This document shows, one piece after another, positions 47,902 through 55,455 of a stretch of DNA of 64,000 nt (positions within the stretch are counted from its first letter, which is position 1; the number at the start of each line of letters is the position of its first letter). The position numbers were made by a program, and so were the translations under genes. This stretch comes from Solibacillus isronensis. Lineage in GTDB: Bacteria > Bacillota > Bacilli > Bacillales_A > Planococcaceae. The DNA lies in contig NZ_FVZN01000014.1 in the NCBI RefSeq assembly GCF_900168685.1, positions 1,612,001 to 1,676,000 of the forward strand, read 5' to 3'. The notes under the pieces were generated by a model. It made no database searches and was not told the DNA's origin. It saw only the letters and a program-made list of their open reading frames with translations.

Positions 47902-48402
47902 CTAAACCCATTTTTCCTCATCTTCTACAAATTTTGCGTTTTGCAAGTCATATGAAGATGCTTCATCATGGAAAACAAAATAAACAGGTAAAACAAACTG
48001 TTTTCCTCCTGCTTTAATCCAGCAATCAGCAAACCATTCCGTAAAAATTTGTTGTTCTTTGCTAGCTAATTCTTCGTCGTTTTGTTCATAGAAATCCCAA
48101 AAACTCTCATGCTGATTATCCAGCAAATGATAATATGAAGTGCTTGCAAGAACCTCAACACTTCCTGCAAAGCTGTTAGGTGTAATATCTTCGCCAAATA
48201 CTTCATTTGCATCTGTATCCATTGAAAACATCATAATAGATAGTTCAAATCTTGTGGGGTCTGTAAACGCAGAAAAATCTACTAAATCAACGGCATCATC
48301 AAATTTGTAAGAAACAATTTTTTGCAGTTCTTTAATTAAATTAGATGTAGATTTTTCTAAATTAGTCTGTATTGAAGCAATATAATTTTCAATTGAAAAC
48401 AT
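47902..48402 (-). CDS. Hypothetical protein, 166 residues
   Basis: Soluble acidic protein (TSNLIKELQKIVSYKFDDAVDL, FELSIMMFSMDTDANEVFGED, FTEWFADCWIKAGGK). No known domain recognised with confidence; the shape recalls small immunity-type proteins such as DUF4303. GGAGGGAGAATTAAAAG precedes the ATG, a strong site. Same strand as the other small genes to its right. Confidence 0.7.
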   Translation of the reverse strand: MFSIENYIASIQTNLEKSTSNLIKELQKIVSYKFDDAVDLVDFSAFTDPTRFELSIMMFSMDTDANEVFGEDITPNSFAGSVEVLASTSYYHLLDNQHESFWDFYEQNDEELASKEQQIFTEWFADCWIKAGGKQFVLPVYFVFHDEASSYDLQNAKFVEDEEKWV

Positions 48403-48487
48403 CTTTTAATTCTCCCTCCAAATAGGTATTAACCCTACTTAATAATACCTTATCATTCCAAAGAACTCATTCTTTACATGAAAAAAC

Positions 48488-48523
48488 AAGCAGCTGAACA
48501 CATTGTAATGGTCTTAGCTGCTG
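48488..48523 (-). terminator. Terminator stranded by the IS insertion
   Basis: AGCAGCT...AGCTGCT stem with TTGTTTTTTCATG tail on the minus strand. It originally lay downstream of the 101-residue gene; the IS element now separates them. Confidence 0.65.
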
Positions 48524-48575
48524 GTTCGAACATCCCCAAAGTTGAAGTGACCCCTAAAAGTTAGACACGGTAATT

Positions 48576-49388
48576 TCAGGCAGCCATTTGGGCATGAGTT
48601 CGATATTGTATCGGGCTCATACCTTTTAATTTTGCCTTAATCCGTTTGGTATTGTAGTAGTTGATATATTTTTCTAGTTCTCTTTTGAATTGCTCGATAT
48701 TTTCAAATTCCTTTAAATAGAGAAATTCAGATTTCATGATGCCAAAGAAATTCTCCATCACGGAGTTATCGTAACAGTTACCTTTACGAGACATACTTTG
48801 CACAATGCCTCTTGTTTCAAGACTGTGTCGATATTGTTTCATTTGATAATGCCAGCCTTGATCGGAATGCATTAATAGCTGGTGGTCTTCTGGTAAGCAT
48901 TCTAACGCCTTTTCTAACATGTCTGAAACAAGGGAAAAGGTCGGCCTTGAACCAATTGTATAGGTAATAATTTCACCATTAAATAGATCTAAAACAGGTG
49001 ATAAATAAAGCTTTTCTCCGAATAATTTAAACTCTGTAATATCGGTTACCCATTTTTCATTTGGAGCCTCTGCCGTAAAATTACGATTTAAAATATTTGG
49101 CGCAATTTTACCGACTGTGCCTTTATACGATTTATATTTTTTCATACGTACTAAGCACTTTAAACCTAGCTCTTTCATGATGCGTTGAACCTTCTTATGA
49201 TTCACTTTTTGCCCACGATTCGCTAACTCATCACGAATACGACGATAACCATAACGACCTTCATGTTCATCGTAAATCGCTTGAATTTCGACCTTTAAAT
49301 CAGCGTTCAGATCGGGTCGATTCATCTTCTTCACTATATCGTAGTACGTACTGCGTTTAATTTCTGCGAATGCCACAAGTGCTTTCAC
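48576..49388 (-). CDS. IS3-family transposase OrfB (DDE integrase domain)
   Basis: 270 residues as an isolated frame from a GTG; in the natural protein it is joined to OrfA by -1 frameshifting at 49472-49478. HTH_21-like helical part (about 20-80; YDEHEGRYGYRRIRDEL), then an rve integrase core with the DDE triad: Asp in WVTDITEF, Asp in LMHSDQGWHYQ, Glu in DNSVMENFFGIMKSE. Cuts and joins IS ends. Intact. Confidence 0.95.
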   Translation of the reverse strand: MKALVAFAEIKRSTYYDIVKKMNRPDLNADLKVEIQAIYDEHEGRYGYRRIRDELANRGQKVNHKKVQRIMKELGLKCLVRMKKYKSYKGTVGKIAPNILNRNFTAEAPNEKWVTDITEFKLFGEKLYLSPVLDLFNGEIITYTIGSRPTFSLVSDMLEKALECLPEDHQLLMHSDQGWHYQMKQYRHSLETRGIVQSMSRKGNCYDNSVMENFFGIMKSEFLYLKEFENIEQFKRELEKYINYYNTKRIKAKLKGMSPIQYRTHAQMAA

Positions 49389-49420
49389 CGAATATTTATG
49401 CCTTAATTCACAAATGACTT

Positions 49421-49933
49421 TTACTTTGTCTTTCGTGGTGATTTTTCTTTGGCTTGAACTAAGGCATTCAACTTTTTTAAATACTCGTTTTCCATTTCAA
49501 GCTGTTTAATGCGAGCTTGGAGTGCTTGAGTAGAGCCTTCTACTGGTGTTTTCTTAGATTGTTTAGCCGTTTCTTTTTTCATGGATAGACGCCCCTTTTT
49601 CTTTGGCTGAAGGGCATCCTTTCCTTGTGCTTCGAATTGTTTTTTCCAATTTCGTATCGTTGAAGCAGCCGCTATTTTAAAAATAGCAGCGGTTTCGTAT
49701 AAGGACGTACCGTGTTCAGTCATGTAGTTAAGTACGTCTAGTTTAAACTGCTTCGTGTAATTTGTATATCGTTTTACAAAGGCCTCTACACCGTTATGTT
49801 CATATTGTTTCACCCAAGTTAATAGGTAACGATGGGATACCCCTATATCAGCCGCTACTTTCCTTGAACTTTCTTTTCCATTTACATATCTTTGAACCGC
49901 TGCTAATTTTTCTTCTGCACTCATTTTAGCCAT
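49421..49933 (-). CDS. IS3-family transposase OrfA (helix-turn-helix)
   Basis: 170 residues with two helix-turn-helix segments (AAVQRYVNGKESSRKVAADIGVSHR, YETAAIFKIAAASTIRNWKKQF) and a C-terminal leucine-rich coiled coil (about 130-158; LQARIKQLEMENEYLKKL). It binds IS ends, and its end leads to a slippery site that gives the OrfAB fusion. Together with OrfB, intact. Confidence 0.95.
   Translation of the reverse strand: MAKMSAEEKLAAVQRYVNGKESSRKVAADIGVSHRYLLTWVKQYEHNGVEAFVKRYTNYTKQFKLDVLNYMTEHGTSLYETAAIFKIAAASTIRNWKKQFEAQGKDALQPKKKGRLSMKKETAKQSKKTPVEGSTQALQARIKQLEMENEYLKKLNALVQAKEKSPRKTK
49472..49478 (-). other. Programmed -1 frameshift site of the IS element
   Basis: Minus strand heptamer A AAA AAG in the OrfA frame (codons TTA AAA AAG). 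The -1 frame runs on with no stop through to OrfB. This is the classic IS150/IS911-type slippery sequence. Confidence 0.85.
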
Positions 49934-49985
49934 AAAAAAACGGCACCTCCTTGTTAGATGTGTCTAACAAATGGGGTGCAGTTCA

Positions 49986-50053
49986 AGTTTCATTTGGGAA
50001 CGTTATTTTGTATTGTGTTTGTATAATTTAAACTAAAGCATTCCATTAGTCTA
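49986..50053. repeat. Intergenic repeat element, copy 2 (split by the IS)
   Basis: Left part ATCCCCAAAGT at 48532-48542, right part from 49986: TTTCATTTGGGAACGTTATT, a T/G-rich stretch, then AAACTAAAGCATTCCATTAG. Parallels copy 3 near 50545 base for base over much of its length. Confidence 0.75.
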
Positions 50054-50062
50054 AGAAGCTAC

Positions 50063-50368
50063 TTATTGTATGTTATCTTTTGGTTCATTTAGTAATAATG
50101 GCTTTTTACTTTGACGATTTATTAAAAGAATTATCCCAGCTTGAATAGTCATCGATAAAACAAGAAGGATTAAATGTGTAAAACCATGACCAATCCATGA
50201 AAAAATATAGTAAAGTGGTGCTGATGAAAGGTACGAAATATATTGATTTTTAGTTAAAATAAAAATAATTGTTGAGATACAAGAAGTCACTAATAAAACC
50301 TCTAAAATAATTCTAGCAAATTTAAAATCAAAAGAATTCATGTAATAAAGTTCATTAAATAATTCCAT
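50063..50368 (-). CDS. Small membrane protein, 101 residues
   Basis: Start at the ATG at 50368, with AGGAGGAATAAAA before it; the longer open frame upstream has no such site. Three hydrophobic segments (about 15-38, 45-62, 66-87), then a basic tail (NRQSKKPLLLNEPKD). No family recognised. In the series of short same-strand genes at 47.9-51.5 kb. Confidence 0.7.
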   Translation of the reverse strand: MELFNELYYMNSFDFKFARIILEVLLVTSCISTIIFILTKNQYISYLSSAPLYYIFSWIGHGFTHLILLVLSMTIQAGIILLINRQSKKPLLLNEPKDNIQ

Positions 50369-50514
50369 TTTTATTCCTCCTAGTTTATTTTTTAAAAAAC
50401 ACCCTCTCTTTTTATGTAAATACATTTTAACATTTTTTGGGATAATGGTGAAATGAAAGATAAACATTGCCAAAGCGTAGTTTGGGGACTTACTTTCCAT
50501 AAGAAGCTAAAAAA

Positions 50515-50539
50515 ACCCCTATTCAATTGAATAAGGGGT
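50515..50539 (-). terminator. Terminator of the CTG-start gene
   Basis: Stem CCCCTATTCAATTGAATAaGGGG followed on the minus strand by TTTTTTTAGC. Confidence 0.85.
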
Positions 50540-50544
50540 GTTTG

Positions 50545-50622
50545 CTCCCAAAGTATCATTGGGGAACGTTATTTACGTTTGTTTTGTATACGCTATAAAT
50601 TACACTAAAGCACCCGTTAGTA
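50545..50622. repeat. Intergenic repeat element, copy 3
   Basis: CTCCCAAAGTATCATTGGGG (imperfect hairpin), then AACGTTATTTACG, a T/G-rich stretch, and ACTAAAGCACCCGTTAGTA. Best full-length match to copy 2. Confidence 0.75.
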
Positions 50623-50635
50623 AAAAAACACTTAA

Positions 50636-51061
50636 TTACCAATCTGGTCCATCATCACTATCAGCCACTTTAAGAATAAATGCATTTGAATCTAAATTAT
50701 TCTTTTTAACTATCTGAAAGAAAATTGATTTTACCACTTCTTGTTCAGATTCAGTAGCGTCTTTATTGTTTAAGATATATTTCACCTGAACATCATTCAT
50801 AGAATTTGCCATAACCAACGTTTGAAATCTATAACCTTTTTTCACTAATTCATCATTTACTTGTTTAATAATACCGCTATCTCCATAGATGAAATTTTCA
50901 ATCTCCCTAGATTTTTTTTCATTTTCTGCTTGTTGCTGTGCACTTATCGTAGGTAGAGTTTCGGATATATCTCCTTTTGATGAGAAGTTATTGATAAAAA
51001 GAAAGGTTATAACAAATAAAATTAGAATGGTCCCAATTAAAATGACTTTACTCTTTTTCAG
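50636..51061 (-). CDS. DUF4030-like membrane protein with apparent CTG start
   Basis: 141 residues if read from the CTG at 51061, eight bases after GGAAGGAG; no ATG, GTG or TTG is in that place. N-terminal membrane segment (KVILIGTILILFVITFLFINN), then a polar linker and a C-terminal domain (IIKQVNDELVKKGYRFQTLVM, KYILNNKDATESEQEVVKSIF, NLDSNAFILKV) like the DUF4030 fold. A start from a GTG about 72 residues in would lose the membrane anchor. The CTG may be real, a mutation of TTG, or a sequencing error. Confidence 0.7.
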   Translation of the reverse strand: MKKSKVILIGTILILFVITFLFINNFSSKGDISETLPTISAQQQAENEKKSREIENFIYGDSGIIKQVNDELVKKGYRFQTLVMANSMNDVQVKYILNNKDATESEQEVVKSIFFQIVKKNNLDSNAFILKVADSDDGPDW

Positions 51062-51132
51062 TTAGTACACTCCTTCCTTAAATTGAGTATATGCCTGTAT
51101 AAGAGTTCTAAAACCACATAATACGGTTATTA

Positions 51133-51200
51133 AACTGCTCGTTAGCTGAAGAAAAAATGCACCCAAAGCGATGTTTGGTCACATTTTGTAGTGTTTGTTG
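51133..51200. repeat. Intergenic repeat element, copy 4
   Basis: AAACTGCTCGTTAGCTGAAG, then CACCCAAAGCGATGTTTGGTC and ACATTTTGTAGTG; pairs with copy 5 and shares the CCCAAA/TTTGG hairpin with copies 1-3. Confidence 0.65.
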
Positions 51201-51216
51201 CACTAAGCATCCATTT

Positions 51217-51492
51217 CTAAATTTTGGTTCCTTTTGAAAGTTTCTTTTTAATAACAAAGTAAGTTACTACACCCAAGCAAATGTATGTAATCAACATATA
51301 ACTTCCCATTAATGTTGAGTTCTTAAATACAGTGGTTAGCGAATACATACTTAGTAATATATAGATTATTAAAAATACATATCCATTCTTTCTACTTTTC
51401 ACAAAGACAGAAGTAAAAACAGCCAATATTAAGCTGACAAATATTAAATGACTTAAAATGACCATTATATACATCAAAATACTAAACTCCAC
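51217..51492 (-). CDS. Small membrane protein, 91 residues
   Basis: GTG start at 51492 with GGGGGGAACTA upstream. Three hydrophobic helices separated by short basic loops (KSRKNGY; KKKLSKGTKI at the end). No family recognised. Another of the short same-strand genes flanked by the repeat element. Confidence 0.65.
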   Translation of the reverse strand: MEFSILMYIMVILSHLIFVSLILAVFTSVFVKSRKNGYVFLIIYILLSMYSLTTVFKNSTLMGSYMLITYICLGVVTYFVIKKKLSKGTKI

Positions 51493-51927
51493 TAGTTCCC
51501 CCCAGTCCTCTCAAGTAAAGGCAATTACCTATTTTCAACAAACCTGCTGCGTTAAATGAAGTATAACCTTCCCAAACCGACGTTTGGTAACATAATTATA
51601 GTCTATTTACGTACCCAAAATCGTATTTGATAACTTCTTTGTATGTAAGATAGGAAGCCACATGAATGTGATGATCCCTAATTCCACAATCGGGCGCTTT
51701 TCTTGAATAAGAAAAGTGCTTTATTCAATTATAGGGCCAAATTGTAGAATAAGCTTCTTTAATGTGTAAACCTTACAAAGGTCCATTTACCCCACTTAAA
51801 TATTCATATATTGAGGTATGTATATTTTTATTCGAATCAAGGCATAGCTGTCCTATCGAATATTAGAGGCCATCATTAAGTGAATTTGGAGCATGATGCC
51901 CTATCTAATTATAAGTGGGTGTAAAAA
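51493..51927. other. Intergenic, repeat-rich
   Basis: 51543-51600 is repeat copy 5 (CTGCTGCGTTAAATGAAG, then CCCAAACCGACGTTTGGTAAC). 51683-51760 holds a copy of the other dispersed repeat (GGGCGCTTTTCTTGAATAAG, then TTATTCAATTATAGGGCC). Otherwise AT-rich, no gene. Confidence 0.55.
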
Positions 51928-52599
51928 ATGAGGGACTTTCATAAAAAAAGTGAGAACTATCCTTCCAGGGAAAAAAAATTTCTTTCTAATAATCGAAATA
52001 ACTCAATGTTATCAAATACAAATAGTACACGTAATAAACAGAGTAACGCGAGTATTCGAAACAAGGGGAATAACTCAAATACTAAAGCTGTTGTAGGGAA
52101 TTGGATTGGGGCTGTTGGAACGATTATTTCTGCAATAAGTAGTACACCTTCAACTGTTTTTACAGAACAAACATTAGAAGATTTCAACCTAATTGGCAAC
52201 ACATTACAAGCTGTTGGAAGCGCAATAGTTGCAGAAACTGAAGATACATTAATAAATGAGGTTGGGGGCCAAATTGCAGCTGTAGGTAATTTAGCTTCTA
52301 TAGCAGGAATACTATCTAAAAATGAACAATTAAATCAACGGTTAGAAAAGCAAGGAGAATTACTTCAGCTTGTAGGCGTAGGAATCACAGTTGAGACACA
52401 AGGTAATCTAACACTCATAGAGACGATTGCAAATACGGGAGTTATTATCCAAGTAATAGGTATCGCAATTGGGGTTTTAGTTGTCTCAGAGACAAGTGAA
52501 GGTAAAGTAATAGGAGCAGTAGGAGCTTGGATAGAAGCAGTAGGAGCTGTAATTACTGCGTTAGCGATAGATAAGATGAATGTCGAAGATAGAAGTTGA
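51928..52599 (+). CDS. Hydrophobic repetitive protein (DUF6944-like)
   Basis: 223 residues. A basic, Asn/Ser-rich N-terminus (1-55), then a Gly/Ala/Ile/Val-rich region made of loose repeats of the type GNWIGAVGTIISAI, GNTLQAVGSAIVAE, GGQIAAVGNLASIAG, GVIIQVIGIAIGVLV, GAWIEAVGAVITALA. The arrangement resembles a family sometimes misnamed translation initiation factor in Bacillus; I recall it as DUF6944. It is low-complexity and may form a membrane- or coat-associated assembly. Function unknown. GTGGGTGTAAAAA precedes the ATG. Confidence 0.75.
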   Translation: MRDFHKKSENYPSREKKFLSNNRNNSMLSNTNSTRNKQSNASIRNKGNNSNTKAVVGNWIGAVGTIISAISSTPSTVFTEQTLEDFNLIGNTLQAVGSAIVAETEDTLINEVGGQIAAVGNLASIAGILSKNEQLNQRLEKQGELLQLVGVGITVETQGNLTLIETIANTGVIIQVIGIAIGVLVVSETSEGKVIGAVGAWIEAVGAVITALAIDKMNVEDRS

Positions 52600-52724
52600 A
52601 ACATGTGGAAAACCATAATGTTGTTAGAAGTATTTATCAAAACTAGAGAAAGAATACTAATCAATGCCGGAGAGGCAGTGAATACTGTCATTACTCCATT
52701 GGCCTACTGGAACACTTAATTCAC

Positions 52725-52759
52725 AAAAAAAGAAATTGCTTATGCAACTTCTTTTTTTT
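52725..52759. terminator. Bidirectional terminator
   Basis: AAAAAAAGAAaTTGC / GCAACTTCTTTTTTT between the repetitive protein gene and the convergent lipoprotein gene. Confidence 0.85.
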
Positions 52760-52798
52760 GCTTAATATTGAAAAGTTCCATTAAGAGAGACTTTTTGA

Positions 52799-53308
52799 TT
52801 ATTTATTATGATGATAATGTTTTTCTTCACCGCTTGGGAATCTCACTTCAAGCTCAAAGGACTGATAATTCTCATCTAAAGAAAATGCTTTTAGAACTGC
52901 TTTTCGAACATCCTCATCGCTTGTAGTTTCATCAAATGTAAGCTGTTTTAATGCATCGACAAATTTGTCATAAGCTTGATCTCCTTTATACTCAGCACCT
53001 TTAAGATCATCGTCTAGTTCAGCATAAATATTGTTGCCATCGTTCTCAAATTCAACTTCATATGACTTATGATCCGTATATTCTACATCTAAATCAAAGT
53101 GAGTAAATACATAATTTACATCTGTTACTTTAATTCCAGTCCGTTCCCGTACGTCTTCATTATTGTTATTATTTTTATTATTCGTTGTTTCATCAACCGT
53201 ATTTTTATTACCTGTAACATCCTTATCTACCTGTGTATCGTCATTGCTACAGGCGTACAACAATCCTAATAGTAATGGTAGAGTAAGAACTCCTCTAAAT
53301 AATTTCAT
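52799..53308 (-). CDS. YusW-like lipoprotein
   Basis: 169 residues. Signal peptide with lipobox LLYAC (Cys20), an Asn/Lys-rich linker, then a YusW-type domain (about 60-165): IKVTDVNYVFTHFDLDVEYTDHKSYEVEFENDG and FELEVRFPSGEEKHYHHN. YusW-like domains bind the membrane surface in spore formers; role unknown. Converges on the repetitive protein gene. Ribosome site GAGAGCGTAT is moderate. Confidence 0.8.
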   Translation of the reverse strand: MKLFRGVLTLPLLLGLLYACSNDDTQVDKDVTGNKNTVDETTNNKNNNNNEDVRERTGIKVTDVNYVFTHFDLDVEYTDHKSYEVEFENDGNNIYAELDDDLKGAEYKGDQAYDKFVDALKQLTFDETTSDEDVRKAVLKAFSLDENYQSFELEVRFPSGEEKHYHHNK

Positions 53309-53463
53309 ATACGCTCTCCTTTACAAGTGGCTTCGATAATTTTATAAAGCTCTTAATTATCACTAAAAGCATTGCCAAATTAAAATTCATTTATCCATTT
53401 TCACTGTAACTTTATTATGAATACGAAAGAATGGGTTTTAATTAAACTTCGCAAAATTAAAAA

Positions 53464-53574
53464 ATGGATTATTTGTATATGAATCGCGTCAACGAACTTT
53501 ATACAGTTAGGCCCCCTTCAGAAGAAGACGTTCAGAAATTGCCAAACCAATTAATGTCTGACATGCAGAACTAA
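53464..53574 (+). CDS. Putative small protein, 36 residues
   Basis: MDYLYMNRVNELYTVRPPSE and on to a polar end (KLPNQLMSDMQN). It is preceded by a weak site but followed within 8 bp by a GCCG/CGGC hairpin with T-rich tail (53582-53603), so a short transcript is plausible. No known family. The composition is coding-like. Confidence 0.45.
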   Translation: MDYLYMNRVNELYTVRPPSEEDVQKLPNQLMSDMQN

Positions 53575-53695
53575 CATTTAATAAGCCGTACTATGTATTC
53601 GGCATTTTCTTTTTGCCTATCCGAATCTATAGCTAGAAAACACATTATTAAAAGGTAGCATACAATAGTATATTATTTGCGAAAGGGTTGAAAAA
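53575..53695. other. Intergenic with small terminator-like hairpin
   Basis: AAGCCG ... CGGCATTTTCTTTTT at 53582-53603, then the cupin gene promoter region. Confidence 0.5.
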
Positions 53696-54511
53696 ATGTA
53701 TTATTCCCCATACGGGTATCCATATCAACAACCATATTACAGTATTGCTCCGATGTATCATTATGCTGTGAACACAAATCAGTGGAATCCTCAAGGTCCT
53801 GTTCTTGTAAATCAGACTAATTCATCTAAAAATAATAGTGTGCCGATCAGTGACTACGGAAGAAGTCCTTTTGTTATAAATATTAATGAGGTAACTAAAC
53901 AAAACGATACTTATCGCACTGCTTTGTGGACAGGAAATCATCTACAGACTACATTAATGAGCCTAAATCCAGGAGAAGATATCGGTTTAGAAATGCATCC
54001 TGACGTTGATCAGTTTTTACGTATTGAACAAGGGCATGGTATTACACAAATGGGAAAAAATCAAAGTCAACTAGATTTTATAAGAAGTGTTAAAGATGAA
54101 TCGGCAATTTTTATACCTGCTGGAACATGGCACAACTTAACAAATACCGGGAATATACCGTTAAAGCTATATTCCATCTATGCACCACCTAACCATCCAT
54201 TTGGAACGGTTCAATCAACAAAAGCAGAAGCAATGTCTGGCAACAGAGTGAATGCCCATCATAATGGAAGTCCAATCATTGGTGGTAAAACACCAGATGA
54301 TTGGGTACGACACACGGAGTTTTTAGTCAACGAAGGGTTAGAAGATGTTAAAAGAGGAATAAACACAACACACATTCTACAAGAATTTATACTAATGGGG
54401 GTTCTCGTAGGGCAAGGATATGCTCCTGAAAAAGCATATGAACTTGTGGAAGAATGGGAAAGAACAGGGGTATCGAAACTTCTGCAACAAAGCAAAAAAA
54501 GAGAGAGTTAA
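53696..54511 (+). CDS. Cupin-domain protein with Tyr/Pro-rich N-terminus
   Basis: 271 residues. The N-terminal 30 residues are Tyr- and Pro-rich (YYSPYGYPYQQPYYS), as in spore-coat-type proteins. Cupin domain (about 58-165) with the metal-binding pattern Glu99, His101, Gln106 and His146 (LEMHPDVDQFLRIEQGHG, GTWHNLTN). A helical C-terminal part (210-265; YAPEKAYELVEEWERTGVSKLL). May be a spore-associated phosphomannose isomerase-like or oxidase-like protein; catalytic role unknown. The strong terminator begins within the stop codon. Confidence 0.85.
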   Translation: MYYSPYGYPYQQPYYSIAPMYHYAVNTNQWNPQGPVLVNQTNSSKNNSVPISDYGRSPFVININEVTKQNDTYRTALWTGNHLQTTLMSLNPGEDIGLEMHPDVDQFLRIEQGHGITQMGKNQSQLDFIRSVKDESAIFIPAGTWHNLTNTGNIPLKLYSIYAPPNHPFGTVQSTKAEAMSGNRVNAHHNGSPIIGGKTPDDWVRHTEFLVNEGLEDVKRGINTTHILQEFILMGVLVGQGYAPEKAYELVEEWERTGVSKLLQQSKKRES

Positions 54512-54532
54512 TCTTTGACTCCCTCTCTTTTC
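54497..54532 (+). terminator. Cupin gene terminator
   Basis: AAAGAGAGaGT / ACTCCCTCTCTTT stem spanning the stop codon, followed by TCC and T-rich DNA. Confidence 0.75.
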
Positions 54533-54556
54533 CGTTAATACGTGGTTACTTCAAGA

Positions 54557-54687
54557 GATATATAAGACCATTGTTGAGGCAATGGTCTTCTTTTTATTGC
54601 ATAATTCTTTTATTCTTCATTTATTGATAAACACGTTATTCAACAATAGGGCAAGACAGTTTATGGAATAAAAAGAATTGCTCTTTT
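54557..54687. repeat. Duplicated intergenic block, copy A
   Basis: TATATAAGACCATTGTTGAG hairpin block, then TTATTGATAAACACGTTATT and AACAATAGGGC. About 80% alike over 120 bp to 55154-55275; the two flank the 92-residue gene. Confidence 0.8.
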
Positions 54688-54746
54688 GCATAATATGCCA
54701 TTAAAGTTAAATTAGATAATAAACTGTATTATACAAGTATTATGGC

Positions 54747-55025
54747 TTACTTGAGCCTACGGAATTTCTGTCCATTTACTTGCTTTTTAAGTTTCTCTAT
54801 TTCGATGGTTAGATAATCAATCTGTTTCTGCATATTTTTATTACCGTTATTACTTATATCATTTTGATTGTTTTGTTCTAGTCTTTCTGCTTCTAATGCA
54901 AGTACTGCTGCAATAGTTGCAATAGTATCGCCTAAAGTAGTTATGGCTGCACCAACGACTGCTAGCTCAGCAGCCTGAATTGATAATTGGTTTTGATTAT
55001 CTTGACTTATATTTTTATTTTTCAT
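54747..55025 (-). CDS. Small Ala-rich helical protein, 92 residues
   Basis: Polar N-terminus, then an Ala/Thr/Ile-rich segment (IQAAELAVVGAAITTLGDTIATIAAVLALEAE), like the repeats of the hydrophobic protein at 51.9 kb, and a C-terminal coiled coil (about 65-90; KQIDYLTIEIEKLKKQV). Function unknown. GAGGAATTTTA precedes the ATG. Flanked by two copies of a duplicated intergenic block. Confidence 0.7.
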   Translation of the reverse strand: MKNKNISQDNQNQLSIQAAELAVVGAAITTLGDTIATIAAVLALEAERLEQNNQNDISNNGNKNMQKQIDYLTIEIEKLKKQVNGQKFRRLK

Positions 55026-55153
55026 TAAAATTCCTCCACTAAAATCCCTAGTACAACATATGCTATTAAAGATAATTATATGTAGGTAGGGATGGATGAT
55101 AAATGAAGGTATAAAACGTCACAGTGGCGGTGGTGTCCCACCACCCATAAAAG

Positions 55154-55275
55154 ACATATATAAAAGACCATTGTTGTGACAACGGTCTTCTTCATTATGG
55201 CTTTATTATTCTAAATTTATTGATAAACATGTTATTTAATAATCGGGCCATATTGTGGAATAAGAAAACTGCATT
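55154..55275. repeat. Duplicated intergenic block, copy B
   Basis: TATATAAAAGACCATTGTTG, then TTATTGATAAACATGTTATT and AATAATCGGGCC; see copy A. Confidence 0.8.
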
Positions 55276-55455
55276 CCATACAGGTTTTATTAAAAAACCA
55301 CAATAAAAAGTACACAATAAAAGTTTGATTATAAAGTTTAATTATATATAATCAAACACAAATCCTCTAAATGTAAGGACTGGTTTTATTTTACTATTTA
55401 CCCTATATTTGATTTACTAACCTATGTCTTTTATTTCGTTTATTTTGAAGTCCAT
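55276..55455. other. Intergenic, no gene seen
   Basis: AT-rich spacer between the duplicated block and the NCS2 permease stop; no terminator of note. Confidence 0.4.

Larger units (their letters stand above)
48540..49988 (-). mobile_element. IS3-family (IS150 group) insertion sequence with 3-bp target duplication
   Basis: Element proper 48543-49985 (1443 bp), starting TG and ending CA. Terminal inverted repeats share TGAA-TG-ACCCC and GTTAGACAC (left 48543-48570, right 49959-49985). The flanks AGT (48540-48542 and 49986-49988) are a perfect 3-bp target duplication. Two overlapping-frame transposase genes lie inside. The insertion is recent, since the ends, duplication and genes are intact, and it splits a copy of the local intergenic repeat. 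Confidence 0.95.

Noticed and set aside
47849-51600. Integron attC sites
   Set aside because: The repeat has AACGTTA but not paired R/L boxes of an attC site, and no integrase gene is present.
52603-52719. Plus-strand frame of 38 codons after the repetitive protein gene (MWKTIMLLEVF)
   Set aside because: No ribosome site and no recognisable pattern; could be a chance frame.
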